A DNA stretch of 9,083 bases, taken from NCBI GenBank assembly GCA_026989715.1, contig JALSIU010000328.1, forward strand, positions 1 to 9,083. The letters run 5' to 3'. This DNA is from Methylomonas sp. (GTDB lineage: Bacteria > Pseudomonadota > Gammaproteobacteria > Methylococcales > Methylomonadaceae). This document shows, one piece after another, positions 1-6,569 of the stretch. The stretch's first letter is position 1. Every line of letters starts with the position of its first letter. Position numbers and translations under genes: made by a program. Under the pieces are notes generated by a model that saw only the letters and a list, made by a program, of their open reading frames with translations, was not told where the DNA came from and ran no database searches.

Positions 1-16
1 GACTGTATTTTGACAT
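1..16 (-). CDS. Possible start of a further gene, cut by the window edge
   Basis: One base after the TAA stop of the kinase gene, the minus strand has an ATG followed by four more sense codons (M-S-K-Y-S) before the window ends. The close spacing would fit a third member of the pabB-kinase operon. Five codons are too few to name a product, and there is no strong ribosome-binding site beyond a weak purine stretch ahead of it. It could equally be a chance ATG. Confidence 0.3.
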
Positions 17-17
17 C

Positions 18-611
18 TTAATTTTCACAATCGACTGAATTTAAAAGGGATGACAACTCAGGCAAGCTATGGCTCGACAAACACTGTATCACTAAATTCT
101 GTCCCTGAACAAACCGCATAAATGCCCCATCAAGCACGCCTAATTTTACTAAATGCTCAATAGACTGATCTGCTGCAATATGTGCCGATTTAATTAATAA
201 TAACTGCTTAGCCGATAGTTGCACAGCCAACCAAGCCGCCAAACTATCTGAGCTTATATCCCAAGTAGCCGGCACATCGGCGGCATCTAGCTCCACAGCC
301 AAAGGCGACCAAATAACGACACGTTGTTGCAACAGTGCAGGCCGAATAGCAGTTACATGTTGCACAATCATTAAATCAGAGCATAAATCTTGTAACAATA
401 AGGCCATTTGTTGCATGGCCAACAATGCCATATAGTGCGCAGTCTTATCATGATAGTGCCATTTATCCTGCATTAAACGCACTTGTTCGGCAAAAACACC
501 ACCGCCCGGCACAATAACGACTTTACCTTTGCCTTGCGCAGAAGCCAAGCTTAACCACTGCTGTAATGTAGCCCCGGATAATAAACTACCACCGAGTTTT
601 AAAATAATCAC
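18..611 (-). CDS. Amino-acid-kinase-fold protein, probable MfnE-type kinase of methanofuran/methylofuran synthesis
   Basis: Small cytoplasmic kinase of 197 residues. Visible motifs are the N-terminal lysine and glycine loop (K5, GGS at 7-9), the second glycine loop PGGG at 35-38, the WDISSDS segment at 117-123 and LIKS at 139-142. These belong to the amino acid kinase superfamily; the WD-x-(S/T)-SDS pattern is what I associate with the archaeal MfnE group, which phosphorylates 5-(aminomethyl)furan-3-methanol phosphate in methanofuran synthesis. Methylotrophs carry related genes among their H4MPT/methylofuran genes. It starts with GTG, and this GTG overlaps the TGA stop of pabB by four bases (GTGA), so translation is probably coupled. 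The start is firm because the next methionine (M47) lies beyond both glycine loops. It is much shorter than aspartokinases and lacks an ACT domain. The fold is secure; the substrate is inferred from family and context. Confidence 0.82.
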   Translation of the reverse strand: MIILKLGGSLLSGATLQQWLSLASAQGKGKVVIVPGGGVFAEQVRLMQDKWHYHDKTAHYMALLAMQQMALLLQDLCSDLMIVQHVTAIRPALLQQRVVIWSPLAVELDAADVPATWDISSDSLAAWLAVQLSAKQLLLIKSAHIAADQSIEHLVKLGVLDGAFMRFVQGQNLVIQCLSSHSLPELSSLLNSVDCEN

Positions 612-1975
612 GATACTTGCAAATCAGCTAATAAACGCAACATCGCCGCCGCTTTATCAAAACATTCTTGATATTCATCAGCGCATACCGAATCATTAAC
701 AATGCCACCACCCGCCCAAAACCGGATGCTTTGCTCGGAATGCACTAAAGTACGAATGGCAATATTACTGTCCATATTACCATCAAAACCAATATAGGCA
801 ATTGAGCCACAATAAATACCACGCCGATTCGGCTCTAGCTCTTCAATAATTTCCATCGCGCGAATTTTGGGCGCACCGGTAATCGAACCTCCAGGGAAAC
901 AACTCCGCAATAAATCTAAAGCATGACAATCATCGGCTAATTTACCCACTACCGTACTGACCAAATGATGCACGGTCGCATAACTTTCTACATTAAATAA
1001 GCGCGGTACTTGTACTGAGCCGGAAATACAATTTTTGCTAATATCATTACGCAATAAATCAACAATCATGACATTTTCAGCACGGTCTTTGTGACTACTT
1101 TGCAAAGCCGCAATCTGTTGCTGATTTTCTGCTTGCCCCGTTTTACGTGGACGCGTGCCTTTAATGGGTTTTGTCTCTACCACACCATTGACGACCTGCA
1201 AAAAACGCTCAGGTGATGAACTTAAAACTTGCACCCCCGGTACATTCAAATAAGCGCTGAAAGGTGCCGAATTCAAGACACGTAATTGTAAATAAGCCTG
1301 CCAAGGATCGCCAACACAGTCCGCTGCAAAACGTTGTGCCAAATTGACCTGATAACAATCCCCTTCTTTTAAATAATGTTTAATTTTGGCAAAAGCTGCG
1401 GCATATTCCGGCTCTGTCATATTTGCCTTAACTTGCCCTGTTACCTGAAAATCTTCAGTATTGACAAGCGCAGTAGAATACCGGCTAAACTGCTCAATTA
1501 AAGCCTGCCAATGCAAGGCATCATCCGCAGTACCCACCAAATAACTTTGCTCAGTGAGATGGTCAACCACAACAGCCCACTGATAAATCCCGACCGCCAT
1601 ATCCGGAATATGCTCGGCATCCACCGCTAATTCGGGAATTTTCTCCAATTGACGTGCTAAATCATAGCCAAAATAACCAATGGCTCCCCCATTGAAAGGT
1701 ATACCGTCCAATGCCGGCCGAAAAGGTAATTGCTGTTTTAATAAAGTAAACGGGTCTTCCGTTGAAGTAAAATCCTCAGCCACACTTATCACACGCGTTT
1801 GCGCCCCTTGTGTCAATAAAGTACACACAGGATTGGCTGCAATAATATCGAACCGGCCTTGCCGACCATCATGTAAACCACTATCTAAAAAGACAGACCA
1901 AGGCTGTTTCGCAATACCTGAAAAAAGTCGCGCAGTATCTGATAAGTAAGGAAGTAAATGTTGCTGTTGCGGCAT
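608..1975 (-). CDS. pabB: Aminodeoxychorismate synthase component I (PabB)
   Basis: Converts chorismate and ammonia (delivered by the PabA glutaminase, not in this window) to 4-amino-4-deoxychorismate, the precursor of p-aminobenzoate. The protein has an anthranilate-synthase-I-type N-terminal region and a C-terminal chorismate-binding domain (about residues 190-450). The PIKGT motif carries the lysine diagnostic of PabB rather than TrpE, which has alanine there. HKDRAEN, the FPGGSITGAPK block and the AGGGIV segment are also present. From the ATG at 1975 it has 455 residues, close to E. coli PabB (453), and the start falls about five residues before the conserved LPY strand, as in relatives. 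The frame stays open to a TTG at 2026 (472 residues), which has an AAGG 12 nt upstream, whereas the ATG has no clear ribosome-binding site, so the start is uncertain. No PabC fusion is present. Its stop overlaps the kinase start. In a methylotroph the product feeds both folate and H4MPT synthesis. Confidence 0.95.
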   Translation of the reverse strand: MPQQQHLLPYLSDTARLFSGIAKQPWSVFLDSGLHDGRQGRFDIIAANPVCTLLTQGAQTRVISVAEDFTSTEDPFTLLKQQLPFRPALDGIPFNGGAIGYFGYDLARQLEKIPELAVDAEHIPDMAVGIYQWAVVVDHLTEQSYLVGTADDALHWQALIEQFSRYSTALVNTEDFQVTGQVKANMTEPEYAAAFAKIKHYLKEGDCYQVNLAQRFAADCVGDPWQAYLQLRVLNSAPFSAYLNVPGVQVLSSSPERFLQVVNGVVETKPIKGTRPRKTGQAENQQQIAALQSSHKDRAENVMIVDLLRNDISKNCISGSVQVPRLFNVESYATVHHLVSTVVGKLADDCHALDLLRSCFPGGSITGAPKIRAMEIIEELEPNRRGIYCGSIAYIGFDGNMDSNIAIRTLVHSEQSIRFWAGGGIVNDSVCADEYQECFDKAAAMLRLLADLQVS

Positions 1976-2091
1976 GAAGTAATTGATAATGGCAAAAGGT
2001 TTAATAACACTTGCACTAAGAGCCAAGCAAGAGACAAACCTTGCTCAGCACCTTAAATAAAGGCTAGTAATTTTAACAAACAATACAGATA

Positions 2092-2107
2092 CAAGCATTA
2101 ATACTTG
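2092..2107. promoter_or_regulatory. Near-perfect 16-bp palindrome upstream of pabB, candidate operator
   Basis: CAAGCATTAATACTTG reads almost identically on both strands, with only one mismatched base pair (C/A) in each half and a perfect ATTAAT core. It lies about 65-80 bases upstream of the candidate pabB TTG start and 22 bases beyond the terminator, in the only stretch where a pabB promoter could sit. No convincing -35/-10 pair was found nearby. A dimeric repressor or activator site is possible; AT-rich palindromes also arise by chance. Confidence 0.3.
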
Positions 2108-2130
2108 CAAACTCAAAGTATCATAAAAAC

Positions 2131-2170
2131 AAAAAAGCCACCGGCTAAAAAATAGCAGGTGGCTTTTTTT
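2131..2170 (-). terminator. Rho-independent, probably bidirectional terminator after fusA2
   Basis: An A-rich arm ending in GCCACC pairs with GGTGGC followed by seven T. Inside, GCTA pairs with TAGC around a five-A loop, with one G/A mismatch between the two helices. On the minus strand the stem is followed by TTTTTTG and then TTTTT, the expected U tract. It begins 50 bases past the fusA2 stop and separates fusA2 from pabB. The plus-strand poly-T makes it work symmetrically on paper, though no plus-strand gene is seen. Confidence 0.93.
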
Positions 2171-2220
2171 GGTCTAAAAACTTAAGTTAACGCGTTTATG
2201 CTATATAAGCATAAAATAAC

Positions 2221-4308
2221 TTATTTTTTCGCTTTTTCGCGCTCTTGTACTTCTTTGATAACTTCTTCAGCAACATTTTTAGGGCATGGTAGGTAATGCG
2301 AAAATTCCATAGAGAATTGTCCGCGACCTGATGTCATTGTACGTAAATCACCAATATAGCCAAACATTTCACTTAAAGGTACTTCCGCTTTAATACGTAC
2401 ACCGGTTACGCCTGCTTCTTGACCTTGAATCATGCCACGACGACGGTTTAAATCACCAATCACATCACCTACATGATCTTCGGGCGTGAACACATCTACT
2501 TTCATGATAGGTTCAATCAGTTGAGGACCCGCTTTAGGAATTGATTGACGATACGCGGCTTTTGCCGCAATTTCAAAGGCCACCGCCGAGGAATCCACGG
2601 CATGGAAGCCACCATCCATCAAGGTTACTTTAAAATCCAAACAAGGGAAACCAGCTAATACCCCTGTATCAATCATGCTTTTAAAGCCTTTTTCAACCGC
2701 TGGCCAAAATTCTCTAGGAACGTTACCACCTGTTACTTTTGACTCAAAAACAAAACCTGATCCAGGCTCACCCGGCTCAATAATATAATCAATCTTACCA
2801 AACTGCCCCGATCCACCTGATTGCTTTTTATGGGTGTAACTATCTTCAACCATTTTAGTAATCGTTTCACGGTAAGCAACTTGTGGTTTACCAACTTCCA
2901 CATCAATACCATGAGTACGTTTTAGAATATCAACTTTAATATCTAAATGTAATTCCCCCATGCCACGTAGAATCGTTTCACCTGAATCTTCGTCGGTTTC
3001 AACACGGAAAGAAGGATCTTCTGCAACCATTTTACCAATTGCAATCCCCATTTTCTCAGAACCGGCTTTATCTTTTGGCGATACGGCAATCGAGATAACA
3101 GGATCAGGGAAAACCATAGGCTCTAATGTAGCAGGATGCTTAGGGTCACATAAAGTATGTCCTGTTTGCACATTTTTCATACCGACCACAGCAATAATAT
3201 CACCAGCTTGTGCGTAATCTAACTCAATACGCTCATCAGCATGCATTTCTACCATGCGACCGATACGCTCAGTTTTACCTGTATAGCTATTTAATAAAGT
3301 ATCGCCTTTATTCAATTTACCAGAGTAAATACGAATAAACGTTAAAGCACCATACCGATCATCCATGATTTTGAATGCCAAAGCACGGAATGGACGGTCT
3401 ACATCAACAATTGCTAATTCACCTGTTTCGTTACCTTCTTCATCAACTTCCGGCTGAGGTTTTACTTCTGTAGGTGATGGCAAGTAGTCAATAACAGCAT
3501 CTAAGACTAATTGAATACCTTTGTTTTTAAAGGCAGAACCACAGTACGTTGGGAAAAAATCAAGATTGATAGTTCCTTTACGGATACAGGCTTTAATGGT
3601 TTCCATACTTGGCTCTTCACCTTCCAAGTATTTTTCCATCGCCTCATCATCTTGCTCTAATGCCGTTTCGATTAATTTTTCACGATATTCTGCGACATCA
3701 TCAAGCATATCCGCCGGAATATCTTGAATTTCGTAATTTGTTGGATCGCCTGAGTTATCCCAAACCCACGCTTTTTCAGTCAATAAATCAACCACACCCA
3801 CGAAGTCATCTTCCCTACCAATCGGTAAGACCATCACTAATGGATTTGCACCGAGTACGTCTTCAACTTGTTTTACAACACGGTAGAAATCAGCCCCTAA
3901 ACGGTCTAATTTGTTGACCAAAATAATACGTGCAACTTCTGACTCATTCGCATAACGCCAGTTAGTTTCTGATTGCGGCTCTACACCACCGGAACCACAA
4001 AATACACCAATACCGCCATCTAGTACTTTTAATGAACGGTATACCTCAATAGTAAAATCAACGTGTCCCGGAGTATCAATAATATTGAAACGATGCTTAT
4101 TCCAAAAACAAGAGGTTGCCGCTGATTGAATCGTGATTCCACGTTCTTGCTCTTGCTCCATGAAATCCGTTGTTGCCGCACCATCATGTACTTCACCTAA
4201 CTTATGGATTTTTCCGGTCAGTTTTAGGATCCGTTCCGTTGTTGTAGTCTTTCCCGCATCAACGTGCGCGAAAATACCGATGTTTCTATAAAGAGATAAA
4301 TCTGTCAT
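2221..4308 (-). CDS. fusA2: Elongation factor G 2 (second EF-G paralogue)
   Basis: Ribosomal translocation GTPase of 695 residues, the usual EF-G length. The G domain shows AHVDAGKT at 14-21, switch I RGIT at 56-59, DTPGH at 78-82, NKLD at 132-135 and GSA at 257-259. Domains II to V follow, including the QSGGSGQFGKI stretch of domain IV and a lysine-rich C-terminus. The N-terminus (MTDLSLYRNIGIFAHVDAGK) and the FCGSGGVEPQSETNWRYANESEV segment match my memory of the EF-G2/EF-G1B proteins of Vibrio and Pseudomonas rather than the str-operon EF-G, so a canonical fusA probably exists elsewhere. In Pseudomonas aeruginosa the two paralogues divide translocation and recycling work. The ATG start has AGAG 7 bases upstream. 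It is separated from mch by a 166-nt leader and closed by a strong terminator. Antiparallel open frames inside it are shadows of this gene. Confidence 0.95.
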   Translation of the reverse strand: MTDLSLYRNIGIFAHVDAGKTTTTERILKLTGKIHKLGEVHDGAATTDFMEQEQERGITIQSAATSCFWNKHRFNIIDTPGHVDFTIEVYRSLKVLDGGIGVFCGSGGVEPQSETNWRYANESEVARIILVNKLDRLGADFYRVVKQVEDVLGANPLVMVLPIGREDDFVGVVDLLTEKAWVWDNSGDPTNYEIQDIPADMLDDVAEYREKLIETALEQDDEAMEKYLEGEEPSMETIKACIRKGTINLDFFPTYCGSAFKNKGIQLVLDAVIDYLPSPTEVKPQPEVDEEGNETGELAIVDVDRPFRALAFKIMDDRYGALTFIRIYSGKLNKGDTLLNSYTGKTERIGRMVEMHADERIELDYAQAGDIIAVVGMKNVQTGHTLCDPKHPATLEPMVFPDPVISIAVSPKDKAGSEKMGIAIGKMVAEDPSFRVETDEDSGETILRGMGELHLDIKVDILKRTHGIDVEVGKPQVAYRETITKMVEDSYTHKKQSGGSGQFGKIDYIIEPGEPGSGFVFESKVTGGNVPREFWPAVEKGFKSMIDTGVLAGFPCLDFKVTLMDGGFHAVDSSAVAFEIAAKAAYRQSIPKAGPQLIEPIMKVDVFTPEDHVGDVIGDLNRRRGMIQGQEAGVTGVRIKAEVPLSEMFGYIGDLRTMTSGRGQFSMEFSHYLPCPKNVAEEVIKEVQEREKAKK

Positions 4309-4474
4309 TGTTGTACTCTAAAAGGATAGGTATAAAAACCTGTTATATAATTGGCTATAAACCAATTAATGGAGCCAAAAATCAATAATGCACCGCATTA
4401 CTGCGCCCATAATTAAACCGCTCATTTTACCCTACTTTATTAGTAAAAATATAGAGTAAACCGGTAATTATATT
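4309..4474 (-). promoter_or_regulatory. Leader/promoter region of fusA2
   Basis: No terminator separates mch from fusA2, so read-through is possible. On the minus strand a perfect TATAAT lies at 4467-4472, immediately after the mch stop, but the hexamer at the -35 distance (inside the mch end) is poor. If it is used, the transcript would have a leader of about 150 nt. That leader contains a 7-bp inverted repeat (4348-4368) and a 19-codon open frame (4366-4425). A ribosome-binding AGAG is at 4316-4319. Confidence 0.35.
4348..4368. repeat. Inverted repeat in the fusA2 leader
   Basis: TAATTGG and CCAATTA form a perfect 7-bp inverted repeat around a 7-base spacer, 40-60 bases upstream of the fusA2 ATG. 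No T tract follows directly, so it is not a normal terminator. It could be an operator for a dimeric regulator or a small leader hairpin. Confidence 0.45.
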
Positions 4475-5458
4475 TTATGCACCAAAAGATTGGTTTAATA
4501 ATGCATTATCAAGCTTACCGGCACGAAAACTATTGCCAGATTCAACCGCAGTCACAATCACACTTGCCGGGCTAAATAACATGCCATCAATTTTAAAAAA
4601 ATCATATTTAGCATCTTTAAAAACTTGTGCAAAAGGTTTGCCATAATCTTTAGAGGTTGAACTCGGTAATGCGGTTGCTAATTTTTCCGCCTCTGCATCA
4701 CTGCCTTTTACAAAAATATGCACTTGCCCCGCAAATAAAATGGCATCATTAGTACGCCCCATTGCTTGCACAAAATCAGGGTGTGGCGGACAAATCGGTG
4801 CACTCCCCATACCATCAATAATATTTTCTAAAGGGAAATGCAATTCATGTGCTTTATGCATAGCCACTTCCAATACACGACCAACGACTTGTACACTACC
4901 TGCCAAGCTACTGGTAGGCGTAACAATAATGGTTAATTTATCAAATGCAACACCGCAAGCTTGTGCTATTTTTTCGACAATTTCGACTGGGGGGATGGCA
5001 TCATTTTCTATGACCAAGGTTGCCGTTTCAGCCGCATCTCTATAATCCAACTCTTTATAGAGCTCTTCTACCGGTAAAACATCCCCCTCTTTTTCTTTTG
5101 TTGCCATCGCACGCGCAGGCCCTGAACCCAACGCAAAGTATTTTTCATGCGACAGACTCCAGCCGGCATATTGGCTACCTAAACAAGCCAATACAGGATT
5201 ACTGCTATAAACAGTAATACTTAACGGCCAATTTTCAGTGTAAGCACTGCTAGTAATAGCAACAGTACCCATACCACCTAAACAAATCTCAGTAATAATG
5301 CGCCCCGCTTCTAAACCGCCCGGCACATTAATACCTGCATCAATAATAGTACAACCATTTTCCATGGTTTGAATATCAAGTCTTAATTTATCTGCATTAT
5401 CAATTAATTCTTGTACTAAAGGCGCGGTAAGCTGATTAACGCTCGCTGTGTATTGCAT
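4475..5458 (-). CDS. mch: Methenyltetrahydromethanopterin cyclohydrolase
   Basis: Cytoplasmic enzyme that hydrolyses N5,N10-methenyl-H4MPT to formyl-H4MPT in the pterin-linked oxidation of formaldehyde to formate. The 327 residues match the family's usual length of about 320. Characteristic blocks are LGSGPARA at 110-117, GSAPICPPHPD at 218-228, the R194/E197 pair in GRVLE (spaced like the catalytic Arg/Glu pair of the archaeal enzyme) and DGMLFSPA at 291-298. The ATG start has AAGG 11 bases upstream, and this AAGG overlaps the stop codon of the ATP-grasp gene, 13 bases away, so the two are surely co-transcribed. The enzyme acts between methylene-H4MPT dehydrogenase (MtdB) and the formyltransferase/hydrolase complex, neither in this window. 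The family is shared by methanogenic archaea and methylotrophic bacteria. Confidence 0.97.
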   Translation of the reverse strand: MQYTASVNQLTAPLVQELIDNADKLRLDIQTMENGCTIIDAGINVPGGLEAGRIITEICLGGMGTVAITSSAYTENWPLSITVYSSNPVLACLGSQYAGWSLSHEKYFALGSGPARAMATKEKEGDVLPVEELYKELDYRDAAETATLVIENDAIPPVEIVEKIAQACGVAFDKLTIIVTPTSSLAGSVQVVGRVLEVAMHKAHELHFPLENIIDGMGSAPICPPHPDFVQAMGRTNDAILFAGQVHIFVKGSDAEAEKLATALPSSTSKDYGKPFAQVFKDAKYDFFKIDGMLFSPASVIVTAVESGNSFRAGKLDNALLNQSFGA

Positions 5459-5471
5459 GATGGTAAATACC

Positions 5472-6557
5472 TTAATAAATGTTATTTTCTATAAATTGTT
5501 GTTTTTCCAACAAACTTTCCTCAAGTTGTTGAACCGTCATTCCCTGAGCCATAATGCTGCAAACCGGCTCTCCTTTCATTATTTCCGTCTGTATTTTAGG
5601 CCGGTCATAACTCCATTGCGGCCATTGAATCTGTTTAATATGACATCGCTTACGTGCAAACACTATTTGCAAACCACGCACAAGAGTATCGGGCTGCAAT
5701 ATTGTCACCTGTCCTGTCAAATGTGCTGTAAATAAATCCAACTCAGGATATAGCGACATACTCGCAGGCGGACGAGCGTTTAATTCTAAAAAATAGCACT
5801 GTCTGCCATCCCAAATAAAATCCAAGCTTCCCAATCCTTGTAGCTGGTAATGTGCAACCAAACGCTCCAACCACTCTTGTACTTGCTGTTGCTTACGCTT
5901 AGGCAAAATAGGCGCACGCATAATACCGGCAAAAGTAAAATCATGCCGGCCAGCTGCCCATTGCCTATGAAACCCGATAACTTGCGCCTGCTTACCATTG
6001 GCACAAAATAAGACTGAACCAACCTCACCTACACAAAACCGCTGGTAATATTCATTTGCACCTGCATCACTATCGGCTCGCCTAACCCCGACACCACCCG
6101 CACTCTGCATCGACTTCAATAGCCAGCCGGAACTTTCCCTAGGCTTGGAAAAGCATACCTCCGGATAGCAAATTTGCAACACCTTTAGCTGCCGAAAAAA
6201 GTGTTCCTTATTGCTAAATTGTTGCAAAACGACACTTTCATTCCCCTTAAGCTGTAAATTTACCGCCAACCAAGACAATGTCTCAGGGCTGAATTCTAAG
6301 CCACTGCCATAAACCACGCATTTTATTGCATACACCTTAGCTAAAGATTCGACAGTTATCCGCACCCTTGCCAAGCTTAAATCATCAACGCGACACACTT
6401 TTTCGGCTAACGCCTCAGTATCTTGGTCTGCATATAAATCAATTACTAAAGACGCATACCCTGCCTGTTTTGCCGCTTGTGCCAACATTCTGCCTGAACT
6501 AGCAATAATGAGCACATAATCAATGTTTGTCGTCTTTTGAGCTAACGCTAAGGCCAC
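5472..6557 (-). CDS. ATP-grasp superfamily protein of the H4MPT gene cluster, substrate unknown
   Basis: Protein of 361 residues. An N-terminal Rossmann-like region (VLIIASSGRMLAQAAKQAGY, about 15-34, with GSGLE at 84-88) precedes an ATP-grasp fold: ATP-binding K148, glycine-rich loop SAGGVGV at 152-158, VGEVGSVLFCANG at 176-188, D246 and the metal-binding E258-x-N260-x-R262. Such enzymes activate a carboxylate with ATP and join it to an amine or thiol. Methylotrophs carry an ATP-grasp gene beside mch (called orf17 in Methylobacterium, as I recall), and this is probably its equivalent. A role as ligase in H4MPT or methylofuran side-chain assembly is inferred; the methanofuran tyramine-glutamate ligase MfnD is another ATP-grasp enzyme, but I cannot tell whether this belongs to that group. 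The start is GTG with AAGAG a few bases upstream; the next methionine (M24) lies inside the nucleotide-binding motif. It begins 12 bases after the RFAP synthase stop. Confidence 0.85.
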   Translation of the reverse strand: MALALAQKTTNIDYVLIIASSGRMLAQAAKQAGYASLVIDLYADQDTEALAEKVCRVDDLSLARVRITVESLAKVYAIKCVVYGSGLEFSPETLSWLAVNLQLKGNESVVLQQFSNKEHFFRQLKVLQICYPEVCFSKPRESSGWLLKSMQSAGGVGVRRADSDAGANEYYQRFCVGEVGSVLFCANGKQAQVIGFHRQWAAGRHDFTFAGIMRAPILPKRKQQQVQEWLERLVAHYQLQGLGSLDFIWDGRQCYFLELNARPPASMSLYPELDLFTAHLTGQVTILQPDTLVRGLQIVFARKRCHIKQIQWPQWSYDRPKIQTEIMKGEPVCSIMAQGMTVQQLEESLLEKQQFIENNIY

Positions 6558-6569
6558 AACACTCTTATT

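Larger units (their letters stand above)
1976..2220 (-). promoter_or_regulatory. Intergenic region between fusA2 and pabB
   Basis: This stretch holds the fusA2 terminator (2131-2170), the palindrome at 2092-2107 and the pabB leader. The 50 bases nearest pabB either are its 5' leader or encode 17 extra N-terminal residues if the TTG at 2026 is used. Since the terminator should stop most read-through, pabB and the kinase need their own promoter here, probably within 2045-2130, but no hexamer pair good enough to place it was seen. Confidence 0.5.

Noticed and set aside
1680..1949. 89-codon plus-strand open frame
   Set aside because: Entirely antisense to the conserved N-terminal domain of pabB, with no recognisable domain; a shadow frame.
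2960..3917. Several plus-strand open frames of 68-102 codons
   Set aside because: All lie antisense to highly conserved EF-G sequence and overlap one another; composition follows the opposite strand.
4348..4368. Inverted repeat considered as a terminator of the mch operon
   Set aside because: The stem is AT-rich with no T tract directly after it on the minus strand, and it lies over 100 bases from mch.
4740..5735. Plus-strand open frames at 4740-5045, 5020-5217 and 5448-5735
   Set aside because: Antisense to mch and the ATP-grasp gene, without motifs or ribosome-binding sites. The last crosses the 13-base mch/ATP-grasp junction, which argues further against it being real.
5786..6028. 80-codon minus-strand frame inside the ATP-grasp gene
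   Set aside because: Out-of-frame overlap with the ATP-grasp core including its metal-binding motif; no domain of its own.
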